Positions 1 to 9,821 of a DNA stretch of 64,000 nt are shown here, piece after piece (the first letter of the stretch is position 1; each line of letters begins with the position of its first letter). Where the stretch lies: contig PDON01000063.1 in NCBI GenBank assembly GCA_002742935.1, forward strand, positions 1-64,000, given 5' to 3'. This DNA comes from Candidatus Cloacimonadota bacterium. GTDB lineage: Bacteria; UBA4055. The notes beneath the pieces were generated by a model, which ran no database searches, had not been told where the DNA came from, and was given only the letters and a program-made list of their open reading frames with translations. Both the position numbers and the translations under genes were made by a program.

Positions 1-677
1 TAATTTACGGATTACTAATAACAATAGCTATATTTGTAGTGTCTACATTTGTTGGAAGCAGATTAAACTTTGATATTGAATTTATCCCTCATTCTTTTGT
101 AACACACTCCTTAATGTTAATACTTTCAATAATTATGATCTCTTTATTGAGAAAACATGTAAATTACAGGATCTCTATACCACAATTTAAAAAGATATTA
201 AAACCTATAATATTTGGTATTTTAGCTACAATAGTAGTCAATATATTTATGACAATAATAACAACAATGCTAGGGAGAGAAATCGAAACCCACTACGCAT
301 TAAAAGAGATGTCTCCATTACAGGTTTTTCTATTTGTTTTTATCTATGCAAGTATTGCAGAGGAGATTTTATTTCGTGGTTTTCTAATGAATATTTTAAA
401 ACCTCTAAACTCGAAAGGGGTAAAAATACTAAAGCGAAATATTAGCGTTCCTGTTATTATAAGTGGATCTTTATTCGGACTAGCACATTTAATTCTTTTA
501 ACAACAGGTGCAGGTGGATTTTTCCTATTTAGAATTGTTATTTTTACAACAGTTCTTGGAGTGATAGCAGGATACTATCAAGAGAAATATAACAATAATA
601 TTTTTTCAATTATTGTTCATATGTCAGGTAATCTAATGAGTGTAATAGGAGCATTTCTAATGAGTGCAGAGATCTAA
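1..677 (+). CDS. CPBP family intramembrane metalloprotease, 5' end outside window
   Basis: The frame is open from base 3 with no stop, so the gene begins before the window; the GTG at 39 is only an internal codon. The visible ~224 residues are strongly hydrophobic with several membrane segments. They carry the Abi/CPBP (Rce1-like) motifs in order: EEILFRG (EExxxR), FGLAHL (FxxxH) and HMSGNLM (HxxxN), which supply the Glu and His residues used for catalysis inside the membrane. The family cleaves CaaX-type or peptide substrates in the inner membrane; the substrate here is unknown. The gene converges on the nitroreductase gene at 704. Family assignment is firm, specific role is not. Confidence 0.85.
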   Translation, partial: IYGLLITIAIFVVSTFVGSRLNFDIEFIPHSFVTHSLMLILSIIMISLLRKHVNYRISIPQFKKILKPIIFGILATIVVNIFMTIITTMLGREIETHYALKEMSPLQVFLFVFIYASIAEEILFRGFLMNILKPLNSKGVKILKRNISVPVIISGSLFGLAHLILLTTGAGGFFLFRIVIFTTVLGVIAGYYQEKYNNNIFSIIVHMSGNLMSVIGAFLMSAEI

Positions 678-703
678 TAAAAAAATAGGTTAACTACCAG
701 TAT

Positions 704-1690
704 CTACTCTATTAAAAAATCTTCTACTTTTTTTCTTAATGAATATGGCATCTTCTTACCATATCCAACTCTTATTAAAATTGTAGGATACTCATTTTTT
801 ATACCAACTATCTCTGCCATTTTTTGTGAAAGTTCAAAAATCTCATTAGGTTGGTTCATATAAGCATGAGAAATACCCATTTCTGTAATCTTTAGAAGAG
901 TACGCTCCATGGTTCTCCCTAGATTTATCCACTCCTCAATGGTATTATTTTGAGTTGTAAACAGTATAAAATGGGAAGATGAAGAAATCTTTTTCCTATC
1001 ACTTCTATTCTGTGATTTCTCATTTACAACTCTGGAAACAATCCACTTTGCAATAAAATATGGAAGATTTGGAGCTCCAAAAACAGAATAACTGAGACCA
1101 TCTCTTGTAGTATCTTGATCTTTTTTATTGTAACGCATCCATTGATGTAGCTCTCTCTTAAAATTACTATCCCTCATCTGCCTACTATTTCCTTCATAAA
1201 TAAGATCTGAAATAGAGGTAAATTCAGATGTTCCATTCTTAAAAAAATAGGTTCTTATACAAGGCTCAAAATCAACTGTTTTCAACAAATTAATCTTATC
1301 TTCAGTAATTATACTGCTATTATAGGCAGACCTATTAGTCTGTCTAACAAATATTTGAGGAAATAAAGTAGATGTTTCAGTCCCCTTTTTAACAAGCTCT
1401 ACACTAATAATACCATCTTCAGAAATTGAAACAGACACTTCATAACCTTTATTTGTTGCAGCAATAGAAAGGTTTTCAGTGGCAGCTCCAAGACTTACAA
1501 ACAGCTCTCTGTTATCAGGATCAACTACAGATAGTGACTTAGTAAAATCAGGATGAATCTCAATCTTTCCTTCCTTGATTTTAAAAAGCCAAGGCTGAGT
1601 ATTATGACCTGAAGGAGCTTTTACGGCATATTTTATTATCTCAATAAAATCCTTATTTTTCCCTTTTAGTTGAATATCCTTAAACTTCAT
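704..1690 (-). CDS. Acg-like nitroreductase family protein
   Basis: The 328-residue protein has APSGHNTQPW at residues 25-34 and a VDPDNRELFVSLGAATENL stretch. These are typical of the large nitroreductase-like proteins related to mycobacterial Acg (Rv2032) rather than the short NfsB type. Such proteins have an FMN reductase fold, but Acg itself has lost much of its FMN site, so enzymatic activity is uncertain. No signal peptide is visible, so it is probably cytosolic. It has an ATG start and lies 44 bp downstream of the exchanger gene on the same strand, so the two may be co-transcribed. Confidence 0.75.
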   Translation of the reverse strand: MKFKDIQLKGKNKDFIEIIKYAVKAPSGHNTQPWLFKIKEGKIEIHPDFTKSLSVVDPDNRELFVSLGAATENLSIAATNKGYEVSVSISEDGIISVELVKKGTETSTLFPQIFVRQTNRSAYNSSIITEDKINLLKTVDFEPCIRTYFFKNGTSEFTSISDLIYEGNSRQMRDSNFKRELHQWMRYNKKDQDTTRDGLSYSVFGAPNLPYFIAKWIVSRVVNEKSQNRSDRKKISSSSHFILFTTQNNTIEEWINLGRTMERTLLKITEMGISHAYMNQPNEIFELSQKMAEIVGIKNEYPTILIRVGYGKKMPYSLRKKVEDFLIE

Positions 1691-1734
1691 AATACAAACC
1701 TATATGATTTTAACACTACAATATTAAACAGGCT

Positions 1735-2664
1735 TTAACTGATAACAAATCCGTAAACAGTGTATAGTATATATAAAGAGAAAAAAGCAACTCCTGAAAC
1801 TCTGCCTATTTTTCTATTCTTTATTGAAAGAGGGTATAAAAGAAGAGTTATAAGGAGCATGAAGGGTCCAAAAATAGTAATATTTATCTCATCTATATAA
1901 AAGGGCTTAATTATAGATATAATACCTATCACAAACAATACATTAAAGATATTTGATCCAACAATTCCGCCAACACCAATATCATCTTCACCCTTTCTAA
2001 GAGCTTGCATAGTAGTAACGAGTTCCGGAAGTGATGTTCCTATAGCTACAATAGTCAACCCAATAACAAGTTCACTTACACCAAATGATTTTGCAATAGT
2101 AGATGCATTTTCAATCAGCAGCTTAGCTCCAAAGTATAGTGAAATTAAACCTCCAATAGTTTTAAAACTATTCTTTACGCTATCTTTATCAACATCATCA
2201 ATCTCCTCAAACTCCTCCTCACCTGATCTAGCTTTTTTGTATACATAAAAAAGATATCCAATAAACATAGTAACGAGAATAGAGCCATCTACAGCAGATA
2301 CAACACCATCGAGCATCATTAAATAGAAGGAAAGAGAAACAAAGAAGGTTATGGGAAGATCCCTTTTAAACACCCTCTCCTGTACTTTTATTGGTTTAAG
2401 GATTGAAACAAAACCCAAAATAAGTGCAATATTTGCAATATTACTTCCAATTATATTTCCAATACCAATTCCCTCAGAACCGTTTAAAGCATCTATCAAG
2501 CTAACAACAAACTCCGGAAGAGATGTTCCAAATGCTACAACGGTTAATCCTACAAAGATAGGGTTGATACCAAACTGTTTAGAAAACCCGCTGGCACCGG
2601 AAATAAGATAGTCAGCTCCCTTTACAACTAAAATAAATCCAACAATAAAAAGTATATAAGCCAA
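1735..2664 (-). CDS. Calcium/sodium antiporter, CaCA family (YrbG-like)
   Basis: This 309-residue integral membrane protein is built from two inverted Na_Ca_ex repeats. Each repeat carries an alpha motif: VGLTVVAFGTSLPEFVVS followed by GNIIGSNIANIA, and IGLTIVAIGTSLPELVTT followed by GGIVGSNIFNVL. The conserved Glu in each SLPE and the Asn in each GSN coordinate the exchanged cations in this family. An acidic linker (EEEFEEIDDVDKDS) separates the halves. The start is TTG at 2664, chosen because an AGGA ribosome site lies about 8 bases upstream and no in-frame ATG is better placed. It probably exchanges Na+ for Ca2+ at the inner membrane. Confidence 0.88.
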   Translation of the reverse strand: MAYILFIVGFILVVKGADYLISGASGFSKQFGINPIFVGLTVVAFGTSLPEFVVSLIDALNGSEGIGIGNIIGSNIANIALILGFVSILKPIKVQERVFKRDLPITFFVSLSFYLMMLDGVVSAVDGSILVTMFIGYLFYVYKKARSGEEEFEEIDDVDKDSVKNSFKTIGGLISLYFGAKLLIENASTIAKSFGVSELVIGLTIVAIGTSLPELVTTMQALRKGEDDIGVGGIVGSNIFNVLFVIGIISIIKPFYIDEINITIFGPFMLLITLLLYPLSIKNRKIGRVSGVAFFSLYILYTVYGFVIS

Positions 2665-2726
2665 GTTTAATATCCTTTGATTAAATTTATTAGAAAATAA
2701 TACAATATCTTTTCTATATCCACTTT

Positions 2727-3890
2727 TTATACTTTGAAAAATTTATCCAATCTCTTTACAGCCTCCTCCAAAGTCTCCATCTTCTTAGCAAAATTGAATC
2801 TAATAAGCCTTCTTCCCTCATCCTTACTCTTTAAATAAAATTTTGAGGCAGGAATCAAAGCAACCTTAGCCTCTTTTATCAGCTCCTCTATAAAAAGCTC
2901 ATCATTAACATTTGTAACACAGCTAATATCTGAAAGGAAGAAATAGGTTGAGTATGGTTTTACAGATTTTAAGCCCATTCTTTCCACTCTATCATAAAGA
3001 AATGAAGCTCTGTTCTCCATTGAAAGATTCTCTTCTCTTACAAAATCATCAAATCTAGGTATCACATTAGCAACTCCTCTCTGAACCGGTGTTGAAACGG
3101 AGAAAGTGTTAAACTGATGAATACCTCTAATAGCATTGGTTAACTCTTTAGGTGCTATAGTGTAACCAATCTTCCAACCTGTAGCATTTAAGGTTTTACC
3201 TGTAGAAGAGATAGTTACAGTTCTATCCTCTAGTCCTGAAATAGTAGCAGGAGGAATATGACTTTTTCCGAAGAATCCAAAATACTCATAAACCTCATCT
3301 GAAATTAGATAGAGATCGTTTGAAACACAGATATCCCTTAAATCTTCAAGTTCGCTTTTTGAAAATATCTTCCCTGTTGGATTATGGGGAGTATTTACAA
3401 TTATGCACTTTGTTCTTGGGGTAATAGCATTTTTAAGCTCTTTCATATCTATGGTAAAATCAGGAAGGTGCATAGTTACCGGAACAGGGATACCTCCCGC
3501 CCACTCAATAGAAGCAAGATATGAATCATAGAAAGGTTCAAAAATTATAACCTCATCACCAACATCAACAAGGGCAAAGATGGTATCTATAATAGCCTCC
3601 GTAGCTCCGGAAGTTGTAGTAACCATAGATTTTGGATCAACCTCCATATTGTATCTCTTCTTGTATTGATTGGCAACAGATATATTAAACTCACCAACAC
3701 CTTCAAGAGGTGAATACTGATTTGTTCCATTGTAAAACTCACTTGTAACAATGTCTAAAATCCATTTAGGAGGATTAATATCAGGTGCTCCTTGACTAAG
3801 CTTTAACGCATTATATTTATCTGCTAATCTACCTATCTCCGTAAAGATAGTAACCTCATTATTAATAACTCTATTTGATACCTTTTTCAT
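2727..3890 (-). CDS. Pyridoxal-phosphate aminotransferase, class I/II (YbdL-like)
   Basis: The protein has the fold type I aminotransferase landmarks: SQGAPDINPP near the N-terminus, NTPHNPTGKIF, DEVYEYFGF and the PLP lysine in SSTGKTLNATGWKIGY. Overall it resembles methionine/kynurenine aminotransferases (YbdL or KAT-like), which transaminate Met, Phe, Tyr or kynurenine onto 2-oxoacids. I take the ATG at 3890 (387 residues) because AGGA lies 5 bases upstream and the family length is about 386. A longer reading from 3935 adds 15 basic residues with a poorly spaced ribosome site. Exact substrate cannot be told from sequence. Confidence 0.82.
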   Translation of the reverse strand: MKKVSNRVINNEVTIFTEIGRLADKYNALKLSQGAPDINPPKWILDIVTSEFYNGTNQYSPLEGVGEFNISVANQYKKRYNMEVDPKSMVTTTSGATEAIIDTIFALVDVGDEVIIFEPFYDSYLASIEWAGGIPVPVTMHLPDFTIDMKELKNAITPRTKCIIVNTPHNPTGKIFSKSELEDLRDICVSNDLYLISDEVYEYFGFFGKSHIPPATISGLEDRTVTISSTGKTLNATGWKIGYTIAPKELTNAIRGIHQFNTFSVSTPVQRGVANVIPRFDDFVREENLSMENRASFLYDRVERMGLKSVKPYSTYFFLSDISCVTNVNDELFIEELIKEAKVALIPASKFYLKSKDEGRRLIRFNFAKKMETLEEAVKRLDKFFKV

Positions 3891-3959
3891 AATAGTCCTA
3901 CTTGTTTTTTTAACTATATGCTTAATTTTAAGCATAAAACTATTCTACACCACCTCTTA

Positions 3960-4640
3960 TTACAAAAGTTTCAACTTCTCAACCTCTATTAACCATTCAT
4001 TAAAAAGAGGACACTTCTCTCTCATTTTTTCAATTCCAATCTCTTTAGCTATCTTAATCCCTTTAACAGTCTTCTTAAATTTTTTATCAGATGTCCAGTT
4101 ATCCAATCTTTTTGAAGGTGCAGTATCAACTCCATTATTAATTCTCTCAGGCTCTCCACACTCCTCTAATACCTTCTCAACTTCAGTTATATCAATATCC
4201 AAATTTTTTGCCAAAATTTCAGAATCACTAAAAAGTAGTGTCTCAAACTCATGAATAGCAATAAAAGGTAAAAATCTTATATCAGCACCTTGATTGCTAA
4301 ATAAGGCAACAACTTTATCTTTTGTTGCTCTATTTATTGTATCCGCAATATCTTTTGGAGTTTTATATTTTTTAGCATCTCTAATACCCGGCCACTCTTT
4401 TATTCCATAATAATCAATAAAGGTAGTAACAAAAATATCACTTCTCTGTTTAAGATGATTTTCAATATCTTTAACAGCCCTTTTAAACCTTACATCTCCA
4501 CCTTTTTCTCCGGGTTTAGTAATTTGAGTTGCATATATAAAAATATTTTGGGTTGCTAGAAAGGGTCGAAGAATAGTTTTTATAAATACCTCCTCTGTTT
4601 TCCCCTCCACTATGGCAATAATCTCTACATAATTACTCAT
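3960..4640 (-). CDS. DUF4276 family protein, partner of the AAA ATPase
   Basis: The 226-residue protein starts with IIAIVEGKTEEVFIKTIL (VEGxTE), has an acidic FIDYYGI strand (Asp76) and HEFETLLFSD at residues 130-139. These three motifs define DUF4276. The EG..E then D pattern resembles a divergent Toprim-type metal-binding nuclease core, which is an inference. The gene overlaps the end of the upstream ATPase gene by 8 bp, so the two are translationally coupled. ATPase plus Toprim-like pairs (OLD, PARIS AriA/AriB, Gabija-like) act in phage defence. A defence role here is plausible but unproven. Confidence 0.75.
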   Translation of the reverse strand: MSNYVEIIAIVEGKTEEVFIKTILRPFLATQNIFIYATQITKPGEKGGDVRFKRAVKDIENHLKQRSDIFVTTFIDYYGIKEWPGIRDAKKYKTPKDIADTINRATKDKVVALFSNQGADIRFLPFIAIHEFETLLFSDSEILAKNLDIDITEVEKVLEECGEPERINNGVDTAPSKRLDNWTSDKKFKKTVKGIKIAKEIGIEKMREKCPLFNEWLIEVEKLKLL

Positions 4641-5718
4641 ATACAGGACTCCCGCTTATGATATCTTTACTCCATAATTCACCAATAGAGTAACTCTCTA
4701 ACCATATTTTAAAATCTTTCTCTTCTAGCCTCTTAAATATTGAAGCTCCATTCTCTCTGTTTACCACTATAATATCTTCAATAGAGAAGTGGTCAATTAA
4801 AGCAGGCGACTGAGTCGATATAATAATTTGAGTTCTATTTGAAGAGGCTTGAATTAGTTCAGCTAATATCTCTATTGCAGCTGGATGTAGTCCCAATTCA
4901 GGCTCATCAATTATTATTGTAGATGGAGGATCAGGTTGCAATAATGCCGTTGCTAAACATATAAACCTAATAGATCCATCGGAAAGATGGGTTGGTCTCA
5001 TTGGAAAATCTCTTAACCCTTTCTGTCTCCAATCTAACTTTATTTTGTCATCAAAATTAATTGTTAAAATAAAATCATCAAAAAAGGGTATAACCAATGT
5101 TATAGCATCAATAATATCTTGATAGCTTTTAGGGTGCTTCTCTCTAAGCATATACAAAAAAGCAGCAATATTAGAACCATCTGTATATAGTTTTTCATTG
5201 TGATTTATATCTTGACCCCTTCTCATTCCAGACTCTTTAGAGGTATCGTGAAAATGGTAGATTTTCCAAGAAGTTATAGCTTCATAGGTATGCCAACTAG
5301 CATTACCCTCCTCTACATCATTAGGAAGTACCGGATTAAAATTACCATTCCCCAAGTTTTTTGGAAATGGGAATCCATGGAAATGCCTATACTCTCTATT
5401 AACAAGAAAGTAACCATCATCTGTTGGAGCTAACTCAAATTCATAACCATTAAGACCAAAACTCATATCCACATAAATTTTAGAACTGGTTTTTGGTCCA
5501 CCAAAAAGAAAGGAATCAGCCCCACCATTCTTGGCAATAAACTCTTTTAAACCATCCTTTTTCATCATAGCTGAGAGCATACGAAAAAACTCAATAAAGT
5601 TACTTTTACCTGCTCCATTCCCACCAATGATAAGATTAAGATTACTCAATTTAAAATCTTTTAACTCTCTTATTGATTTAAAACCCTCTATTGTTAATTT
5701 TTCTAATGGTTTCTTCAT
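4633..5718 (-). CDS. AAA/SMC-like ATPase (AAA_21 type), OLD/AriA-like
   Basis: The 361-residue ABC-type ATPase is not a transporter subunit. Walker A is GGNGAGKS at residues 32-39, the signature-like LSDGSIRFICLATALL comes late, Walker B is TIIIDEPELGLHP, and the H-loop region is IIISTQSPALIDHF. The coiled-coil insert is short, as in RecF/OLD/AriA-like ATPases. It is the first gene of a two-gene unit with the overlapping DUF4276 gene. The likely job is ATP-dependent sensing or scaffolding for the partner nuclease-like protein. The neighbours on both sides are housekeeping transport and enzyme genes, so the pair looks like a small accessory insertion. Confidence 0.82.
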   Translation of the reverse strand: MKKPLEKLTIEGFKSIRELKDFKLSNLNLIIGGNGAGKSNFIEFFRMLSAMMKKDGLKEFIAKNGGADSFLFGGPKTSSKIYVDMSFGLNGYEFELAPTDDGYFLVNREYRHFHGFPFPKNLGNGNFNPVLPNDVEEGNASWHTYEAITSWKIYHFHDTSKESGMRRGQDINHNEKLYTDGSNIAAFLYMLREKHPKSYQDIIDAITLVIPFFDDFILTINFDDKIKLDWRQKGLRDFPMRPTHLSDGSIRFICLATALLQPDPPSTIIIDEPELGLHPAAIEILAELIQASSNRTQIIISTQSPALIDHFSIEDIIVVNRENGASIFKRLEEKDFKIWLESYSIGELWSKDIISGSPVYE

Positions 5719-6019
5719 TTTATAAACTCCTAACTAAGGGAAATTTTAAATTTTTCTATGAGGCTAAAGATTAAGATAATATAAATGAGAGAAAAATGCA
5801 TTTATGATAAAAGAAATAAGAACTTTTTTGTTAATCTTTCTACGAAAAAAATAAATTTAGTTCAAAATTATGCAATACTTTTTTACAAAAAAACTTATTA
5901 TTATATACTTAATATAATAAATTTTGATCTTGCATAATAAAAGCATGAGCATTATAATCGGTCGTTAGTTAAATTATGGTCGAAAAATCTAAAAGTCTTT
6001 AGTAATCGGAAAGTGTAAA
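5719..6019. other. Intergenic region between divergent genes
   Basis: About 300 bases of very AT-rich sequence separate the leftward ATPase pair and the rightward phosphate transporter. Promoters for both must lie here, but I could not pick one with confidence. No repeat family copy, hairpin terminator or small gene was recognised. Confidence 0.4.
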
Positions 6020-7183
6020 ATGAGTAAAATTAAAAATATAATAAAATCACCAACCATAGAGTTTTTAATTAATCTTATAGGTATATTGATTTTTTTATGG
6101 CTCTTTCTAATTAGTATTAAACTTCTTGGCGGTACTTTCAAACATTTTTTTAAAGAGGAATCGGTTGAACTTATAAAAAGTGCAACGGGGAATCCCCTTG
6201 TTTCTCTCTTTATTGGAGTAATTGCAACTGCCATTATACAATCTTCATCATCAACAACATCAATAATTATTGCATTTGTTGCTTCGGGTGTACTCAGCTT
6301 CAACAATGCAATACCTATGATTATGGGTGCCAACATAGGTACATCTATAACGGGACTTATTGTATCATTTGGTAATGTTAGAAATAAGGTTGAGTTTAGA
6401 AGATCCTTTTCAGCAGCAATTGTTCATGATTTTTTTAACTGGCTGACTGTAATTATATTCCTTCCTTTAGAGCTAATGTTTGGAATATTAAGTAAAACAG
6501 CTACATTTTTAACATCTATGGTAACCGGAACCAAAGGTGTTGGCGTAAAATTTGACTCCCCACTGGATTCTATCATAAATCCTATTTCAAAGTGTATTGA
6601 AAAATCAACCTCAACACTAATGGGAAACCCTATTACCGAAAAAGGGATTCCTGAATATGATGCAACCTTATTGATTGTAATGATTATTATATCACTCTCA
6701 CTACTATTTCTTTCATTAAAGTATATGTCGTCTATTATGAAAACAATGCTTCTTGGTAAGTTTGAAAAAATTATCCATAAGTTTGTTTTTAACAATACTA
6801 TAACTTCACTGATATTTGGTATTCTTTTTACCATATCAGTTCAATCATCATCTATAACAATCTCTATAGTTGTTCCTTTGGTTGGTGCGGGAATTCTTAC
6901 ACTTGAACAAATATTCCCTTACGCTATTGGAGCAAATATAGGAACTACCATTACAGGTATTTTGGCAGCATTGGTAACAGGGCAAGCTTGTAGTATATCT
7001 ATAGCTTTAGTACATACAACTTTTAATATTTACGGTGGAGCTATTTTTATACCGTTAAAAAGGATACCTATAGGTACTGCAAGATGGTTTAGCGATAGAG
7101 TCTATGAAAACAGACTTTGGGCTCTTGGATTTATAGTAACTATGTATTTTATTATGCCATTAATGGTAATACTATTTTCTTAA
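6020..7183 (+). CDS. Na+/phosphate cotransporter, PNaS family (NptA/YjbB-like)
   Basis: The 387-residue membrane protein has the two inverted Na_Pi_cotrans repeats of this family. Each is marked by a QSSS motif, IIQSSSSTTSIIIAFVASG and SVQSSSITISIVVPLVGAG, and each is followed by a GANIGT motif (IMGANIGTSITG and AIGANIGTTITG). The QSSS motifs form the Na+ and phosphate site. The next gene, 24 bp downstream, encodes a PhoU-like protein. In many bacteria that domain is fused to the transporter C-terminus, so the two products probably work together. Expected location is the inner membrane. Confidence 0.88.
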   Translation: MSKIKNIIKSPTIEFLINLIGILIFLWLFLISIKLLGGTFKHFFKEESVELIKSATGNPLVSLFIGVIATAIIQSSSSTTSIIIAFVASGVLSFNNAIPMIMGANIGTSITGLIVSFGNVRNKVEFRRSFSAAIVHDFFNWLTVIIFLPLELMFGILSKTATFLTSMVTGTKGVGVKFDSPLDSIINPISKCIEKSTSTLMGNPITEKGIPEYDATLLIVMIIISLSLLFLSLKYMSSIMKTMLLGKFEKIIHKFVFNNTITSLIFGILFTISVQSSSITISIVVPLVGAGILTLEQIFPYAIGANIGTTITGILAALVTGQACSISIALVHTTFNIYGGAIFIPLKRIPIGTARWFSDRVYENRLWALGFIVTMYFIMPLMVILFS

Positions 7184-7207
7184 AATTTAAACTAATTGAG
7201 GGATATT

Positions 7208-7879
7208 ATGATATTTGAAGATCTTCTAAAACTTTGGAACAAAAGTGATTTACTATCACAGGCAATTTCTGATTCTAATGAAATGCTCTCTATTTCGTAC
7301 AACTTCTACAACTTTATAAGCGAAGCTCTTATAGATGAGGAAGCAGCTAAAAAACTTGATAAAGAGATTGTAAAAAAGAAAGATTACCTTTTAAATCACT
7401 TTGAGAAATCTATAAGAAAAAAAGCTTTTGAACACATGAGTGTAAGTGAAAAGAAGGATCAAAATCTATACTATGGAGTTGTACTTATAACTGTTTCTTC
7501 TGATATTGAAAGATTGGGTGATTACTGTAAAAATCTTTACGAAGTTGTCGAAATTAGAGAAAAGCTTACAAATAGTAATCTTAACAAAGAGAAAGATTTA
7601 TACCTAAGAGATATAAAAGAGATGTTTAAAAACACTAAAAAAGCTTTTTATGAAACAAGTAAAGAGGCTGCAGAAAAGGTTGTTAATAAACATTTTGAGA
7701 TTAAAACAAATATTGATAAAAAACTTCTGGAAATTGCAATAATGGATACTAAGGAAAACCTTGTTATTTATGCATTGCTATTAAGATATTTAAAGAGAAT
7801 TAGTTCCCATTTAAGAAATATCTGTACCTCTGTAATAAACCCAATAGATGAGATTGGTTTTTATATGGAGAAAGAGTAA
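7208..7879 (+). CDS. PhoU-like domain protein
   Basis: The product is an all-helical protein of 223 residues with PhoU-type features, including the E/DxxRxxDY-like segment SSDIERLGDYCKNLYEV and a second helical bundle with LLRYLKRISSHLRNICTSV. I use the ATG at 7208 because GAGGGA lies directly upstream; a TTG at 7196 is also in frame but has no ribosome site. PhoU domains bind metal clusters and restrain phosphate uptake. Position directly behind the Na+/phosphate symporter suggests it gates or senses that transporter rather than the Pst system, which is not in this window. Confidence 0.8.
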   Translation: MIFEDLLKLWNKSDLLSQAISDSNEMLSISYNFYNFISEALIDEEAAKKLDKEIVKKKDYLLNHFEKSIRKKAFEHMSVSEKKDQNLYYGVVLITVSSDIERLGDYCKNLYEVVEIREKLTNSNLNKEKDLYLRDIKEMFKNTKKAFYETSKEAAEKVVNKHFEIKTNIDKKLLEIAIMDTKENLVIYALLLRYLKRISSHLRNICTSVINPIDEIGFYMEKE

Positions 7880-8250
7880 GTTTTAGATATTTGATAATAT
7901 TTAAGTCTAAACCATTGAAATAGAGTAAAAAGGTTTTAAACAAATTCTAATAAAGTAAGATTATATTGTATTTATTTCATACTATCAATGGTTTTTGGAA
8001 TAAGCTGAAAGATTTTAAAATAATCCCCATACAAGCTTTACGGTTTATGTAGGGAAAATAATTAACTAGGATAAGCTATTATCTCTAATAACAATAATTG
8101 GTGGGAATTTAAAACTTTTTTACTATCTTTAATAATAAAAATTATTAATAAATTAAGTTTAACCTTTTTTCTCTAGAATTAGCATATACCCCAATTATGT
8201 TTTAAGACAAAAGATATACGCTTCCTCCTTTCTTTTTGGTTAGTAAGGTT
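7880..8250. other. Intergenic region with a short dispersed repeat
   Basis: About 370 bases between convergent genes. It contains TTAACTAGGATAAGCTATTA and the following bases TCTCTAA at 8062-8088. The same 27 bases recur at 10227-10253, beside a terminal-inverted-repeat element. No small gene or clear terminator was seen. Confidence 0.5.
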
Positions 8251-9780
8251 TTACTTAATTAAACACATCTTTCCTTTAAACACCTTATTCCACTTTTTTA
8301 TTGGATCTTCTAAAGTAATGGTATATAAATATGTTCCGGAGCTTAAATTTGAACCGTTAAACTCTATGGTTTCTTTTCTTTTATTGTTTGAGTTGTATAG
8401 CTTATTATAAACCACTTCACCTTTTAAATTAAATATTTTAAGTGTAAAGGTTTGAAACTCACGAGAGTCAAAATATATGTTAGTTGTAGGATTGAATGGG
8501 TCCGGATAGTTTTGTGCTTTAAGCTCCATTGTATGTAAAGTTTCATCAATACCTGAATCCTCTTTATCCCTTACCAAAAGGTTTGTTCTGTAATGCCCCG
8601 GCATTTGATAAGGTCCTGTAATTATTTGATCATAACCTTTATCAAGAATATCTCCCATATTGAAAAAGCCATCTCCGGCTAATTGGTTTGGATCACTATT
8701 TTCATATTGGTATTGAGGTGGTGAGTCAAAATCAATTGGACCAGTAAAAATCATAATTGGAATCTCTTCAGAGCTAAATCTAGAAAAACCAAGATCATCA
8801 TATCCATCATTGTTAATATTGAGTTTTGAAAAATATGCTATAATAGATCCTGGGGAGGAGTAGGTTTTACTATTTGAAATCTCAAAATCATCATCAAAAT
8901 ATAAAATTTTAAGAGAATAATCTGTATTTTGGAACACTAAATCATTTTTACCATCCCCATTATAATCCCCTTCCGCTGTGAAAGAGAGCACTCCCTGTTG
9001 ATTAGGTATTATATGTCTAGGTTCCTCAATTAAACCGGATTCAGACCCCATAAATATTATCATCTGATATCGGGTTTCCGGGTATTTTTTACCCTTTACC
9101 ACTAAATCATCGTAACCATCCCCATTTAAATCACCTATAGAGGGTATAGTTCCCCAATCTTCACCTATCTCACCTTTTACAAAAAAATCATCATATTTAT
9201 CAATATCCGGACCGCCATTAAAGACATGCATAAATCCCATTTCAAACATAATATCTGTTTGAGAGGCAACATAGATATCGCTATATCCATCACCATTAAA
9301 ATCTCCCCCTAATTTAGGAAAGATACCAAAACCCATTTGATAGGTTTGAATACCATGATAATTATCTGAACCTCTTAGTAACATATCATACTCCGTATCC
9401 ATGTTTTCAGAACCAAAATAGATATATAGAAAATCAGCACCCGGATTTGATACAACCAAATCATCATATCCATCCCCATTTACATCATGACCACCCTCAC
9501 AAAATAATCCAAATCCTAGTGGACTCTCTTCATAAAATATATAGGTAGGTTCACCGGATAACTCCTCCACAGAACTATAAATATTCCATTCAAAACCACA
9601 GATTTGATTGTTTTCATAATGTTTTGTCGTTTTTAGAATATCAACTCTACCATCAAGATCAAGGTCTGTATTTCTTACTCCAATACTTACCCCATCAGGT
9701 AGAAGTGTATCATTTAGGTAGAGAGTTTCTTGTGAAAATAGAACTATTGGGAGTAAAAATATTATTGATAAAATCTTCAT
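8251..9780 (-). CDS. Secreted FG-GAP/VCBS repeat protein with T9SS sorting domain
   Basis: The 509-residue protein begins with a signal peptide (MKILSIIFLLPIVLFSQ). It then has at least five calcium-binding FG-GAP-type repeats, for example DVNGDGYDDLVVSNPG, DFNGDGYSDIYV, DLNGDGYDDLVV and DYNGDGKNDLVF, which should fold as a beta-propeller like integrin alpha heads. The last ~80 residues are a type A T9SS C-terminal domain beginning at AQNYPDPFNPTTNIYF. It is therefore predicted to be exported by Sec, then passed over the outer membrane and displayed or released. Substrate or partner is unknown. The gene appears monocistronic. Confidence 0.85.
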   Translation of the reverse strand: MKILSIIFLLPIVLFSQETLYLNDTLLPDGVSIGVRNTDLDLDGRVDILKTTKHYENNQICGFEWNIYSSVEELSGEPTYIFYEESPLGFGLFCEGGHDVNGDGYDDLVVSNPGADFLYIYFGSENMDTEYDMLLRGSDNYHGIQTYQMGFGIFPKLGGDFNGDGYSDIYVASQTDIMFEMGFMHVFNGGPDIDKYDDFFVKGEIGEDWGTIPSIGDLNGDGYDDLVVKGKKYPETRYQMIIFMGSESGLIEEPRHIIPNQQGVLSFTAEGDYNGDGKNDLVFQNTDYSLKILYFDDDFEISNSKTYSSPGSIIAYFSKLNINNDGYDDLGFSRFSSEEIPIMIFTGPIDFDSPPQYQYENSDPNQLAGDGFFNMGDILDKGYDQIITGPYQMPGHYRTNLLVRDKEDSGIDETLHTMELKAQNYPDPFNPTTNIYFDSREFQTFTLKIFNLKGEVVYNKLYNSNNKRKETIEFNGSNLSSGTYLYTITLEDPIKKWNKVFKGKMCLIK

Positions 9781-9821
9781 AAACAGAATCTCCTCTTTTA
9801 AGAAATATTTCTCTCTTCAAT

